Assembly: GCA_045596285.1 (NCBI GenBank)
Contig: JAZOCA010000130.1
Location: 5,761-69,760 of the forward strand
Reading direction: 5' to 3'
Length of the DNA: 64,000 nt
Origin: HGM11416 sp045596285
Lineage (GTDB): Bacteria; Bacillota; Clostridia; Christensenellales; Borkfalkiaceae
Within the stretch, counting starts at the first letter, position 1; each line of letters begins with the position of its first letter. The translations under genes were made by a program, and so were the position numbers. The notes beneath the pieces are model-generated. The model was not told the DNA's origin, ran no database searches, and saw nothing but the letters and a program-made list of their open reading frames with translations. Below, one piece after another: positions 1 through 9,533 of this stretch.

Positions 1-1
1 A

Positions 2-1051
2 GGCGGAGATAATTCCATATCTTCGGGAAAGAAGTTTACCGTTTGTATAGCCTATTCTATTGACGGAATAAATTACGTTAAATACGATAAAAATCCCGTT
101 GTTGAAAATATAGTTTTTGGCAATAGAGATCCCAAAGTGGTTTGGTGTGAAGAATATAATAAATGGATCATGGTATTGTTTTTACAGCCCTTTGAATTTG
201 CGTTTTTATCTTCTACAAACTTAATTGACTGGAAGCAGGAAAGTGTAATTGATTTACCAACTATGAACGAGTGTCCTGATTTTTTCCCGCTTGAAGATAC
301 CGGTAAGTGGGTGTTCCTTTCTGGGGCAGATTTTTGGGGCGATAAAAGTGTTGGAAAGTACGTAATAGGTGATTTCGATGGTAACAAGATGAGTAATCTT
401 GAAGGCCCGTATCTTATAGATTTAGGTAGGGAATTTTATTCGTTGCAAACCTTTGATAACGATAGGTTAAACCGCCGTATTTTATTAGGTTGGAGAACAA
501 GAAATTTCTTTGTTCCCGAAGTAAACAAAATGCCGTTTAATGGCGAATATTCTATTCCAACAACCTTAACTTCTTGTTATATTGATGGAAAACTTCGTAT
601 AAAACGATATCCTGTAGAAGAATTTTTTAATCTTGCTGGGGAAGAACTATACAGTATAGAAAACAAATGCTTTAACGCAGTAGAAGAAGATGCTCACGTT
701 GTAGATTTATCTGCAGGCGAAAGTTATAGTGTTGAGTTATCTTTTAAACCTAAGCAAAACTCTATGACCGTTATTTTAATTGCCGGCGAAGAAATTGTTT
801 ATAATTTAGAAACACAATCTCTTTTATGTTTAGGTAAAAGCATAAAAGTTCCAACAGATGCTAACGGAATGATAAACCTTCTTATTGCAAGAGACGTGGT
901 AAGTCTTGAAGTTTTTGTTCAAAAGGGAGAATACGTGCTTTCTGGATATATAAAACCCTCAAACGAAGGGATTAATATTGACGTTTATAGGGGTATAAAC
1001 GAAGAAATGAACGTAAACATAAAAGCAATATATAGAACATATAAACGTTGA
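2..1051 (+). CDS. GH32 fructan/sucrose hydrolase, 5' end cut by window edge
   Basis: The frame is open from the first bases of the window, so the N-terminus lies outside it. A GTG at 137 is internal, not the start. Two of the three GH32 signatures are visible: RDPKV at residues 42-46 (nt 125-139), which carries the transition-state-stabilising Asp, and NECPDF with the acid/base Glu at nt 269-271. The WMNDPNG nucleophile block must lie upstream of the window. A C-terminal beta-sandwich follows. Family members hydrolyse terminal beta-fructosides of sucrose, inulin or levan. No signal peptide can be judged. It ends at a bidirectional terminator facing the LacI-type regulator and probably belongs to the same fructan locus. 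Family call sure; exact substrate unknown. Confidence 0.9.
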   Translation, partial: GGDNSISSGKKFTVCIAYSIDGINYVKYDKNPVVENIVFGNRDPKVVWCEEYNKWIMVLFLQPFEFAFLSSTNLIDWKQESVIDLPTMNECPDFFPLEDTGKWVFLSGADFWGDKSVGKYVIGDFDGNKMSNLEGPYLIDLGREFYSLQTFDNDRLNRRILLGWRTRNFFVPEVNKMPFNGEYSIPTTLTSCYIDGKLRIKRYPVEEFFNLAGEELYSIENKCFNAVEEDAHVVDLSAGESYSVELSFKPKQNSMTVILIAGEEIVYNLETQSLLCLGKSIKVPTDANGMINLLIARDVVSLEVFVQKGEYVLSGYIKPSNEGINIDVYRGINEEMNVNIKAIYRTYKR

Positions 1052-1056
1052 TTTGT

Positions 1057-1101
1057 AAAAAAAACTACTGTTTAGCCATTTGCAAACAGTAGTTTTTTTT
1101 T
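1057..1101. terminator. Bidirectional intrinsic terminator
   Basis: An A-run, a long hairpin (arm AACTACTGTTT, complement AAACAGTAGTT, 10-nt loop) and a T-run. It serves the GH32 gene on the plus strand and, read from the other side, overlaps the stop codon of the LacI-type gene. Confidence 0.9.
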
Positions 1102-2122
1102 ATTTATAATTTGTTGAAGCCCTTCTTATGGGATCGCCTTTTACGTAAATATATCTCGTTGAATAACTCCTGTGTTTCATTCGTGAAAGAAGGGTTGAAA
1201 CCACTCGTTTTCCAAGGTCAATTTTGTTTACGTTTATAGTAGAAAGGGTGGGGTTGGATATGTTGCTTTCCACAGAGTTTTCAAATCCTATAATTTTAAC
1301 TTTTTCAGGCACGTTTATACCCATGTTATTAAGGGTATCAAGCATTATTAACGCTAAAAAGTCGTTTGCACAAACGAAACAGTCTGGCAAATCACAATTT
1401 TTTATAAGATTAGTTACCTTTGATATATCAGAATAGGGTAAAGCATTATTTTCAATTATAGAACATTTTGGGTTGTAAGTAAGTCCATTTTCTTCTATGG
1501 CACATCTCATACCCAAATATCTTTCATAAAAAGATAAGCAGTTGTTAATATCGCCAACGAACCCAAAAGACTTGCAACCTTCGCTTATAAGCGTTTCGCA
1601 GTATTCTTTTACGCTGTTAATATTTTCTGTTGAAACAATATCGTATTGAGCCGTAGTTTTTACTTTTCCCCTTGTAAAGTCAAGAAAAACAGTTGGTAAG
1701 TTAAGCGAAAGCACGGCTTCAACAAGATTGCTTTGAAAAAATTCAGCACAAATAATAGCGTCAACGTTAAGTTTTTCTAGATAATTTTTTACTGCGTTTT
1801 CATCTGCGTTTTTAGATATGGTATATCTAACGAAAGATGCGTTATGATTCATTAAAACTGTTTCCATTCCCTTCATAGCGTAGATATGAAAGGGAATATT
1901 CATCAGTAAATTTGACGATATTAGTAAAACGGTTTTTCCTTTTAAATTTTCGGATTTGTTAACGGAAGCAACGTTTTTATAATTAAGTTTTTCAACCATG
2001 CCAAGCACGGCCATACGTGTTTTGGCTGAAACGCGTTTTCCATTTAATACTTTTGATACGGTATTGCGTGAAAGATTAAGAGCTTTTGCAATATCTTCTA
2101 CAGTGATATTCGTGTTTTTCAT
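1100..2122 (-). CDS. LacI-family transcriptional regulator
   Basis: A 340-residue protein with a textbook LacI N-terminal helix-turn-helix (TVEDIAKALNLSRNTVSKVLNG, residues about 7-28, split here only for reading), a hinge near residues 45-60 and a periplasmic-binding-protein-like sensor domain to the C-terminus. Such proteins bind a palindromic operator and release it on binding a sugar. It is transcribed divergently from the transporter operon that starts at 2393, with a LacI-like palindrome between the two promoters. It therefore probably controls both itself and the fructan locus. The inducer is not deducible from sequence. Confidence 0.93.
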   Translation of the reverse strand: MKNTNITVEDIAKALNLSRNTVSKVLNGKRVSAKTRMAVLGMVEKLNYKNVASVNKSENLKGKTVLLISSNLLMNIPFHIYAMKGMETVLMNHNASFVRYTISKNADENAVKNYLEKLNVDAIICAEFFQSNLVEAVLSLNLPTVFLDFTRGKVKTTAQYDIVSTENINSVKEYCETLISEGCKSFGFVGDINNCLSFYERYLGMRCAIEENGLTYNPKCSIIENNALPYSDISKVTNLIKNCDLPDCFVCANDFLALIMLDTLNNMGINVPEKVKIIGFENSVESNISNPTLSTINVNKIDLGKRVVSTLLSRMKHRSYSTRYIYVKGDPIRRASTNYK

Positions 2123-2131
2123 AATGTGTAA

Positions 2132-2160
2132 ATTATATCAAAAAAACAAAATTAAGTCAA
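2132..2160 (-). promoter_or_regulatory. Promoter of the LacI-type regulator
   Basis: On the minus strand TTGACT, 17 bp, TATAAT. It lies just upstream of the regulator start codon. Confidence 0.85.
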
Positions 2161-2175
2161 TTCATCTTTATGCTG

Positions 2176-2191
2176 TGTAAACGTTTTTACA
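2176..2191. promoter_or_regulatory. Candidate LacI-type operator
   Basis: Palindrome TGTAAA-CGTT-TTTACA, of the kind bound by LacI-family repressors. It sits between the divergent promoters, close to the regulator's own -35. A further half-site, TGTAAACAG, follows at 2193-2201. Confidence 0.7.
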
Positions 2192-2247
2192 ATGTAAACA
2201 GAAAAGTCCTTTTAAATTTGTGCAAAAGCACATATTTTTTGAAAGTA

Positions 2248-2291
2248 TTGACAGTGTAAAGGGGGTATGTTATACTTTGACCTAGGTATAA
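2248..2291 (+). promoter_or_regulatory. Promoter of the fructan transport operon, with inverted repeat over the start point
   Basis: TTGACA (2248-2253), 17 bp, TATACT (2271-2276). An inverted repeat, TTATAC-N10-GTATAA (2270-2291), overlaps the -10 and predicted start point and is a possible second operator. The strong SD AAGGGGGA precedes the gene at 2393. Confidence 0.85.
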
Positions 2292-2392
2292 CTAGTATAT
2301 AATGGATTATACTAAAGGAAATGGAAGACAGTTAACGGCTAACAAAATAGCCAAGTCTAAATTCATTTTTAAAACCTTTAAGGGGGAAAATT

Positions 2393-3304
2393 ATGCAACA
2401 AACAAAAAAGAAAAAACGTCATGCATATATTTTGCTTTTGTTTATTTTGCCTGCCGTTATTGAGTTAATCTTGTTTAACTACGTGCCTATGTACGGCATT
2501 TTAATAGCTTTTCAAGATTATATTCCTGGTGATAGTATAATTTCGCCAGATGCGATATGGATTGGTTTTGATAACTTTAAGCAATTTTTTGCTACGCCTA
2601 ACTTTTGGGATTTAATGAGAAACACTTTTTTCCTTTGTCTTTTTGGTTTCTTATTAGGGTTTCCATTACCCATTGTGGTGGCTCTTTTACTCAATTCCTC
2701 ATTTAATAAAAAGATGAGCAACACAATGCAAACGATATTTATAGCGCCACACTTTATTTCGTTAGTTGTTATGGTTGGTATTTTATACATTTTCTTTGGT
2801 ACTAATGGTGTGGTTAACAACATAGCGGTTCAATTTGGTGGCGAAAGATATTCTTATTTTTTAGAACCAGATTCTTTTAGACCTTTGTATATTCTTTCTG
2901 GTGTATGGCAGGATTTTGGATGGAGCGCAATAATATATTTAGCTGCGCTATCAGGGGTAGATCCTCAGTTACATGAAGCGGCTACAATAGACGGTGCATC
3001 TAGATTTAGTCGTGTAATAAATATTGATTTTCCTGCAATTTTCCCCACCGTTTCAATGTTATTAATACTTTCCATTGGTGGTCTTATGGGGGCTGGGTAC
3101 GAAAAAGTTTTACTTATGCAAACAGCCGCAAACCTTGATACGTCTGAAATAATTTCTACTTACGTTTACAAAAAAGGTTTAACTGGATTTACGTTGCCAG
3201 GATATGCTACTGCCGTAGGCTTGTTTAACTCTATAATTAACGTAGTATTGTTAGTTATAGCAAATACAACGGCAAAACGTTTTAGCGAAAATACGTTGTT
3301 CTAA
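2393..3304 (+). CDS. CUT1 sugar ABC transporter permease, LplB-like
   Basis: A 303-residue membrane protein with about six transmembrane helices. The permease EAA loop is present (HEAATIDGASRFSRV, near residues 195-210); it contacts the ATPase. The N-terminus (KKKKRHAYILLLFILPAVIELILF) and the length fit the LplB branch of CUT1 permeases. It is the first gene of the operon and is followed almost immediately by its partner permease. No ATPase gene is present in the window, as is common for systems that share an MsmX-type ATPase encoded elsewhere. A strong SD (AAGGGGGA) fixes the start. Confidence 0.93.
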   Translation: MQQTKKKKRHAYILLLFILPAVIELILFNYVPMYGILIAFQDYIPGDSIISPDAIWIGFDNFKQFFATPNFWDLMRNTFFLCLFGFLLGFPLPIVVALLLNSSFNKKMSNTMQTIFIAPHFISLVVMVGILYIFFGTNGVVNNIAVQFGGERYSYFLEPDSFRPLYILSGVWQDFGWSAIIYLAALSGVDPQLHEAATIDGASRFSRVINIDFPAIFPTVSMLLILSIGGLMGAGYEKVLLMQTAANLDTSEIISTYVYKKGLTGFTLPGYATAVGLFNSIINVVLLVIANTTAKRFSENTLF

Positions 3305-3314
3305 GGTGAAAAAT

Positions 3315-4232
3315 ATGAATACTCAAGCAATAAATAAAAAATCTTCAAAAATAAAGGCAGGTAAGGGCGATAAGCTTTATTACGTAATTAACTTTATCAT
3401 CCTTGCGATACTCACTTTAATAATCGTTTATCCGCTTTATTTCTTAGTAATTGCATCTTTTTCTGATTCTAACCTTGTTACGCAAGGTGAGGTTCTGTTA
3501 CTTCCTAAAGGAATTACTTTTGAAGGGTATAAAAGACTTTTAGAAGACGATTCTATATGGGTTGGATATGCAAACACAATATTTTACACTATTACGGGAA
3601 CTTTAGTTTCTTTATTATTCACAATTCCTGCCGGTTGGGGACTTTCAAGAGTAAACTTACCCGCTAGAAAATGGTTTATGTGGTTGTTTATAGTTCCTAT
3701 GTTCTTTGGTGGCGGACTTATTCCTTTTTACATTATAGTATCAAAATTACACATGGTAAACACAAGATGGTCGCTTATTATTCCTTCTGCATTAAGTGTT
3801 TGGAACGTATTTATGTGTAAAGCTTATTTTGAAGGGAATATTCCCAACGAAATTTTAGAAGCGGGTAGAATAGACGGGGCTGGTGAAATACTGTTATTCT
3901 TTAAGTTCGTTATTCCACTTTCCAAACCCATAATTGCAGTTATTGCTCTTTACTGTGCTGTAGGTCAATGGAATAACTACTTCGGCGCTTTAGTGTTTAT
4001 TACTAAAGAAGAACTTTATCCGTTGCAATTAATATTAAGAGATATCTTAATAATGGAAGATACTAGCGCGATTATTGGTGGTGGCGGTCCTACGTTTAGT
4101 GAGCAAGTAAAACTTGCGAACCAAATAAAATATACTTCTATTATCGTATCAAGCTTACCTATAATTTTAGTTTATCCCTTCTTCCAAAAGTACTTCAAAC
4201 AAGGTGTTCTTGTTGGCTCGTTAAAGAGTTAA
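3315..4232 (+). CDS. CUT1 sugar ABC transporter permease, YtcP-like
   Basis: A 305-residue membrane protein with about six helices and the EAA loop ILEAGRIDGAGEILLFFK in its second half. It is the second subunit of the heterodimeric sugar channel with the preceding gene. I prefer the ATG at 3315 because AAGGTGA ends 5 nt before it; a GTG at 3306 in the same frame lies inside that SD. It is co-transcribed with the LplB-like gene (10-nt gap) and the solute-binding lipoprotein that follows. Confidence 0.92.
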   Translation: MNTQAINKKSSKIKAGKGDKLYYVINFIILAILTLIIVYPLYFLVIASFSDSNLVTQGEVLLLPKGITFEGYKRLLEDDSIWVGYANTIFYTITGTLVSLLFTIPAGWGLSRVNLPARKWFMWLFIVPMFFGGGLIPFYIIVSKLHMVNTRWSLIIPSALSVWNVFMCKAYFEGNIPNEILEAGRIDGAGEILLFFKFVIPLSKPIIAVIALYCAVGQWNNYFGALVFITKEELYPLQLILRDILIMEDTSAIIGGGGPTFSEQVKLANQIKYTSIIVSSLPIILVYPFFQKYFKQGVLVGSLKS

Positions 4233-4262
4233 GAATAAAAAATATATAAAAGGAGAAAAAAA

Positions 4263-5948
4263 ATGAAAAGAAATCTTCACAAAGTTTTAGCTGCTGCTTT
4301 ATCTTGTACCATTTTATTTGCATGTATGGGATGTGGTCAGAAAAACCCAGATAGTGGCTCTAACAACGCTAAAGAATTAGAAGCGTTAGGTTATCAATAT
4401 CTTGACGTTACTAAACCTATTATAGCAGAAAAGGGCGCTGCTTCTTATAGGGTAATAACACAAAAGAACCCTATGGCGGAAGATTATAACGATATGAAAG
4501 TATTCCAAGATTTATACGATAAAACCAACGTAAAAATTAATTGGGATTGCTTATCTTCAAGTGCTTATCAAACCCAAAAACCTCTAATTATGAGTGATAA
4601 ATCGAATTGGCCTGATGCAATATACCACTCTTATTTTTCAGATGCTGAAATGCTTCGTTATGCAAATAGAAAGACATTCTTGGCTCTTGATGAATATCTT
4701 GACTACATGCCTTACTTAAAGGCCTTTTTAGAACGTAGACCTGACGTTAGAAGCCTTATTAATATGCCAGACGGACACTTCTATGCTTTCCCCAGAGTTG
4801 AAGAAATGGGGCTTATGCCTTATTCAAACTTACTTTTCTTAAATAAAGTTTGGGTTGGCGAACTTATTGATAGTGGCGACATTACATTCCTAACTAAAGA
4901 AGATTTAAAAGACGGCCTTGATCTTAATCTTGATCAAATGGAACAAATCCTTAAGTTATTCAAAGAAAAAGATATGAATAAAAACGGTAAGGATGATGAA
5001 ATTCCCTTAAGTTTCGTATATCAAAACTGGCAGGGTAATCAATGCGACCTTTACGGTGCATTCGGCTGTCCTGATAACGTTGACCACAGAACAGTTCTTA
5101 ACGGTAAGGTTATTTGTACAGCTGTTACCGACGAATTCTTTAAAGCTACTAACTTCTATGCTGGTTGGGTTCAAAAAGGTTATATCGATAAAGCTTGTTT
5201 TGAATATAATGAAGATACCTTCCTTGCAAGTGGTAAAGCAACTAAACAAAAACTTGGGGCTTTCTACTGGTGGGAAGCAGAAACGGTTGTAAGTGATCCT
5301 CAAAACTATATCACTTGTAATCCTCTTATCGGACCTAACGGAACAAGACTTTTAGGGCAATCAAATTCTCCCGAAATTTCTAAGAACCTTTGCGTAATTT
5401 TCTCAACATGTAAGAACCCTGAAATTCTTTTATCTTACTTTGATAGATTTTATGAACCTTACACTTCTTCTCAAATTGCTTACGGACCTATCGGCGTAAT
5501 TTACGAAGAAGAATTAGATGAAAACGGCAAACTTGTTCAAAAGCCCATTCCTGAAGGAATGACTACAGACGAAGTTCGTATTAAAGTTGCTCCTATGGGC
5601 GTTGATATTTTAGATGCTAACGTATGGGAAAATTATTTAAATATGGAACCAAGAGCAGTTTTACGTCTTGAAAGATTAGAAAAACATATTAAACCTTGGT
5701 CAATGCCTGGTATCACTAGACTTTCTAACCCCGTGTTTACTATGGAAGAAATTAACCTACTTGGCACATACGATACCAACGTTTACGAATATGTTGTAGC
5801 AATGCAAACAAAATGGTTATTAAACGGTGGCGTAACCCAAGCTGAATTTGAAGAATTTAAGAAAAAACTTGAAAACTTAAATATGGCCGCTGTTTTAGAA
5901 TGTTATCAAAAAGGGTACGATCGTTCAATCGGTAAAACAGTAGATTAA
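4263..5948 (+). CDS. Extracellular solute-binding lipoprotein of CUT1 transporter
   Basis: A 561-residue lipoprotein. A lipoprotein signal peptide ends in the lipobox CMGC (lipidated Cys about residue 24), followed by a Gly/Asn/Ser linker. The mature part has the two-lobed binding-protein character of the long (500-560 residue) LipO/YtcQ type that pairs with LplB/YtcP permeases. It contains DKDMNKNGKDDEIP-like acidic text near residue 240, a Ca-binding-like loop common in this group. It captures an oligosaccharide outside the membrane for the two permeases upstream. SD AAAAGGAGA precedes the start. The neighbouring GH32 enzymes suggest a fructo-oligosaccharide cargo; that is inference. Confidence 0.92.
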   Translation: MKRNLHKVLAAALSCTILFACMGCGQKNPDSGSNNAKELEALGYQYLDVTKPIIAEKGAASYRVITQKNPMAEDYNDMKVFQDLYDKTNVKINWDCLSSSAYQTQKPLIMSDKSNWPDAIYHSYFSDAEMLRYANRKTFLALDEYLDYMPYLKAFLERRPDVRSLINMPDGHFYAFPRVEEMGLMPYSNLLFLNKVWVGELIDSGDITFLTKEDLKDGLDLNLDQMEQILKLFKEKDMNKNGKDDEIPLSFVYQNWQGNQCDLYGAFGCPDNVDHRTVLNGKVICTAVTDEFFKATNFYAGWVQKGYIDKACFEYNEDTFLASGKATKQKLGAFYWWEAETVVSDPQNYITCNPLIGPNGTRLLGQSNSPEISKNLCVIFSTCKNPEILLSYFDRFYEPYTSSQIAYGPIGVIYEEELDENGKLVQKPIPEGMTTDEVRIKVAPMGVDILDANVWENYLNMEPRAVLRLERLEKHIKPWSMPGITRLSNPVFTMEEINLLGTYDTNVYEYVVAMQTKWLLNGGVTQAEFEEFKKKLENLNMAAVLECYQKGYDRSIGKTVD

Positions 5949-5958
5949 TTAAACGAAA

Positions 5959-7551
5959 ATGAAAAAATTATTTTTATGCTTTATTCTTATATTGACGTGC
6001 TTTTTTACCTTTATTTCTTGTAATTTAGCAAAGAATAGTACTGGAGATAGTAGTAGCGCAACTAAACCTGAAATCAATATGGAAGAAGTTTTAAAAGATT
6101 ACGTGCCCTCTGAAAGCACGGTTGAGTTTTTAAATAAAAATCTTGAAAAAGTTAATTTAACACCAACCTTCGACGTTGAAAAATACACTAATACGGCAGA
6201 AGGCGTGCTAACTCCGTATAATATTTTTACTGATGGCATGTGTTTACAACGCGATAGCGTTATAAGGATTTTTGGTACTGCTCCTGTTGCAACCAAGAAG
6301 GTAGCAGTTTCATTCCGCGGTAGGGTATATTACGGTGTTGCTGGTGGCGGTGAATGGGAAGTATATCTTCCCAAAATGACCGCAGGCGGTCCGTTTGAAA
6401 TGCAAATTATTTCAAATATTGGTAGAATAAGCATTAACGACGTTTACGTTGGTGAAGTTTATCTGTTAAGCGGACAAAGTAATATGGAATTTACTTCATA
6501 CTGGAACAGTTCTAAGATATCAGACTTATATTCCGATCCAGTTGCTTGTAAAAACGACCGTATTCGCCTTATGAATGCTCAACAAAAAAGGGAAGTTGGC
6601 GAACCTTCATCACCCGTTAAATTTGAAAGAGTAATAAAATGGGAAGGGGCTGAAAGTAAAACTATACGCGCATTTTCAGCAGTTGGTTATATTTTCGGCA
6701 GAGAAATGGAAAAGCAACTTGACTGTCCTATAGGGCTTGTTTGTAACGCAATGGGCGGTTCGTTAATCGAATACTGGATGAGCGAAAAGGCTTATAGTGA
6801 ATACAGGGTAAATAATTCAAGTTATATAGATAAATCAAACGACGTTTTAACTAATTGTTTAGGCTTTAACGGTAGTATAAATCCTTTACAAGGCTACTCG
6901 TTTAGGGGCGTTGTTTGGTATCAGGGCGAATCAAACGTAAACGGGCATCAAAAATATTATGCAAACGCATTAAGAATTTTAATGAAAGATTGGCGTGAAT
7001 TTTTTGATAACGAAAACCTTACCTTTACTCTATGTGAACTTGCAAGATTTAACCAAGACCCATTAGGATATAGCACTATAAACGAAAAGATAAACGAAGT
7101 TGCAAAAGAAGATAATCTTGTGGCAGTTGCTATTAACGTTGATTGTGGGGACTGGAATGATATCCATCCAGCAGATAAACATGATATAGGCAATCGTGCG
7201 GCAAGTGAAACTTTACGTTTATTCTTTGGCAAAGACTTAAATACTGCGCCCGTAATTCAGTCTGTTGAACGGGTAGACGGAAAAACTGTAAAAATCATTT
7301 TAAATGAGAACGTTGTTTTAAAAAATGGCACTAACGGATTTGAAATTAAAACTTCACTCGGTTGGGAATATAATTTAAACGTAACGGTCGAAGGTAACGT
7401 CTTAACAATTCGTGCTGAAAAAGATTTTTCACATATTAGATATGGTTATCGAATTCAGGTAACAAACGAAATAAGGGAAGACGTAAGCAAATTTGTAACT
7501 ATTTTTGATGAAGAAGGTTATCCTATGGATATATTCTTAATCGAAGCATAA
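5959..7551 (+). CDS. SGNH-type (sialate O-acetylesterase-like) lipoprotein
   Basis: A 530-residue protein of the SASA/sialate O-acetylesterase family. A lipoprotein signal with a Cys near residue 21 (FISCN) opens it. The catalytic Ser is in LSGQSNMEF (Ser174). WYQGESN is the next conserved block, and Asp401 and His403 lie in NDIHPADKH. Such enzymes remove acetyl esters from sugars. Its position between the sugar-binding protein and a carbohydrate-binding lipoprotein suggests it deacetylates a decorated glycan at the cell surface before import. No SD is evident 10 nt after the previous stop, so translation may be coupled. It is a paralogue of the gene at 17318. Confidence 0.9.
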   Translation: MKKLFLCFILILTCFFTFISCNLAKNSTGDSSSATKPEINMEEVLKDYVPSESTVEFLNKNLEKVNLTPTFDVEKYTNTAEGVLTPYNIFTDGMCLQRDSVIRIFGTAPVATKKVAVSFRGRVYYGVAGGGEWEVYLPKMTAGGPFEMQIISNIGRISINDVYVGEVYLLSGQSNMEFTSYWNSSKISDLYSDPVACKNDRIRLMNAQQKREVGEPSSPVKFERVIKWEGAESKTIRAFSAVGYIFGREMEKQLDCPIGLVCNAMGGSLIEYWMSEKAYSEYRVNNSSYIDKSNDVLTNCLGFNGSINPLQGYSFRGVVWYQGESNVNGHQKYYANALRILMKDWREFFDNENLTFTLCELARFNQDPLGYSTINEKINEVAKEDNLVAVAINVDCGDWNDIHPADKHDIGNRAASETLRLFFGKDLNTAPVIQSVERVDGKTVKIILNENVVLKNGTNGFEIKTSLGWEYNLNVTVEGNVLTIRAEKDFSHIRYGYRIQVTNEIREDVSKFVTIFDEEGYPMDIFLIEA

Positions 7552-7572
7552 CAACTAAATATTTTAGGCTTC

Positions 7573-7587
7573 ATCACCTAAAAGGTG
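7573..7587 (+). other. Small intercistronic hairpin
   Basis: TCACCT-AAA-AGGTGA without a T-run. It is probably an mRNA processing or stability element inside the operon, not a terminator. Confidence 0.4.
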
Positions 7588-7612
7588 AAATAAAAAATAA
7601 AGGACGGAAAAA

Positions 7613-9469
7613 ATGAAAAAACTAATTGTAGCGTTAGCATGTATTTTATGCTTAACGTTAAGCATGACGGCTTGTAACACACTTGTAGCTGATACTGTTG
7701 CCCCCGTTATTAACGGTGTTAAAGATTCAACTACTATTTCGCTTGGCGAAACGTTTGACGCTTTAGCTGGCATTACTGCAAGCGACGACGTTGATGGCGA
7801 CTTAACTTCAGCAATCACCGTAACTTCTATGCCTGAACTTACTTTTACGGATGGTAAGGCAACTCCTTCTATGAAGGGTGCTTATGAAATTACTTATAGC
7901 GTAAAAGATAAAGCAGGTAATGAAACTGAAGAATACTGTACTCTTACTGTAACTAGCAAAGTTGGTACTGCAAGCGATTACCACGTATTTGATTTCTCTT
8001 CTTACGATACAGCAGAAGTTCCCACCTTCTTAAACGTTGCTCTTTATCACGAAGCGGCTCAAGCAAATTTTGAAAAAGTTGACGGCGCTTTAAGACTTAA
8101 CGTTTTAGATACTGGCGCAAGCGCAGGTGCTGCAGTAAACAGCGTTTTTGTTCACAACAATTTATTAACTAACGTTGGTTCTTCTTATAAGATTAACCTT
8201 TACATGAAGTCTTCTGCTCCCGTTTGGTTTAATATGATTGCTAACCACAGCGCAGCAGGTTGGGCTCCTTTAGGATCTAGCAACTGGAACTTTAACATTC
8301 CCGGTACAGACGTTTATACTAAGTACACCATTAGCTTTGATGCGCCCGCGGCTGCTCCTGCTGATTACGAAGGCGAAACTCCTTATAATCAAGTACAATT
8401 CTTCTTAGAATTAGGTAACTACAACGTTGATGGCATCGGTGTTAACCCCACTAACTTCACAGTTGACATTTTAAAAATCGAATTCTATGAAATCGTTGGT
8501 ACTGAATACTTAGAAAGCATTAACAAAATCACTGAATTTAATGCTTCTAACGCAGACGTTTTAACGGTAGCACCCGCTGCTGCAAACACCACTTACGAAG
8601 GCGGTAAAGCTTCTTATAACGTAACTTCTTTCGTTGAAGGCGCTCAAGGTTGGGAAATTCACTTACGTGCTAAACTTGGCGTAGCATTTGAAACTGGCAA
8701 AAAATACACTATCAGATATAAATTAAATGCGGATGCAGAAATTGTTGCTGGTGGCGGTATTTGTGTTGAAGATATCGTTAACGAATGGCAACAACGCGCT
8801 AAATTCGTTGCAAGCCCTGTTTTTGCTGTTGGTGAAGGCGTATATGAATTCACTTTTGAAGCAGAAGCTGATTTAACTGCTGAAAACTCAATTATTACTT
8901 GGTACTTAAAAGAAGCTCCCGTTGGTCAAAACACAGCAACTTTAGTTCTTTCAGAATTAGAAGTATTTGAAGTAAAGGGTAACAAAACTCAAGATAAAAT
9001 CAACTATCATTTCTATCCTACTGACGACGGTATAGAATGGACTTGTTGGAACGATACTGATGATGATTTAGGCCAAAACGGTTTAGGTAGTATGTACTAT
9101 AAAGATGGTTCACTCTTCTATTATATCGATACTATTTCTGGTGTTGATTACGGTAACAAGATCTTCAATAAATCACTTATGTTCGAAGCTGATTGTTTAT
9201 ATAAAATAGAAGTTACGGTTAAGGCTAATAAAAATGCAACTTGCTGGTTTATCCTTAATCCTCCCACCTCATACGATCCTATTATCTCTGAAGTATTTGA
9301 CGTAACTACAGAAGCACAAACATTCACTTTTGCAACGACTTCTGAATTCGTAGTTGAAAAAGATCTTCAACTTATCTTCTCATTTGGTAGCTCATATAAT
9401 ACAGCTGGTCAAGTAGAAGGCGGTCTTTTAGTAGAATTTAGTTCTATTAAAGTTATTAAACTTTCTTAA
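7613..9469 (+). CDS. Surface lipoprotein with Ig-like and carbohydrate-binding modules
   Basis: A 618-residue lipoprotein. The lipobox is MTAC (Cys about residue 21). Residues about 30-118 form a DUF5011/HYR-type Ig-like domain (ending YEITYSVKDKAGNETEEY). Two beta-sandwich regions follow (about 125-295 and 300-455), and a third about 465-618, each with the character of CBM4/9/22-type carbohydrate-binding modules. No catalytic motif was seen. It probably holds the polysaccharide at the cell surface for the neighbouring esterase and GH32 enzymes. SD AAAGGACGGA precedes the start. Ligand unknown; the module assignment is by general pattern. Confidence 0.75.
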   Translation: MKKLIVALACILCLTLSMTACNTLVADTVAPVINGVKDSTTISLGETFDALAGITASDDVDGDLTSAITVTSMPELTFTDGKATPSMKGAYEITYSVKDKAGNETEEYCTLTVTSKVGTASDYHVFDFSSYDTAEVPTFLNVALYHEAAQANFEKVDGALRLNVLDTGASAGAAVNSVFVHNNLLTNVGSSYKINLYMKSSAPVWFNMIANHSAAGWAPLGSSNWNFNIPGTDVYTKYTISFDAPAAAPADYEGETPYNQVQFFLELGNYNVDGIGVNPTNFTVDILKIEFYEIVGTEYLESINKITEFNASNADVLTVAPAAANTTYEGGKASYNVTSFVEGAQGWEIHLRAKLGVAFETGKKYTIRYKLNADAEIVAGGGICVEDIVNEWQQRAKFVASPVFAVGEGVYEFTFEAEADLTAENSIITWYLKEAPVGQNTATLVLSELEVFEVKGNKTQDKINYHFYPTDDGIEWTCWNDTDDDLGQNGLGSMYYKDGSLFYYIDTISGVDYGNKIFNKSLMFEADCLYKIEVTVKANKNATCWFILNPPTSYDPIISEVFDVTTEAQTFTFATTSEFVVEKDLQLIFSFGSSYNTAGQVEGGLLVEFSSIKVIKLS

Positions 9470-9487
9470 TATAAGTTTGGTTAGTAT

Positions 9488-9517
9488 AAATTCCCCTTAT
9501 TTATTTAAGGGGGATTT
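9488..9517 (+). other. Intercistronic hairpin before GH32 gene
   Basis: Arms AATTCCCCTTA and TAAGGGGGATT with a 7-nt loop. It lacks a long T-run. The 3' arm holds the only purine-rich SD-like stretch upstream of the next start codon. Confidence 0.55.
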
Positions 9518-9533
9518 ATCAAAATATTGATAT

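Noticed and set aside
137..139. GTG as the start of the first GH32 gene
   Set aside because: The frame is open to the window edge and encodes the conserved RDPK immediately before it, so it is an internal Val codon.
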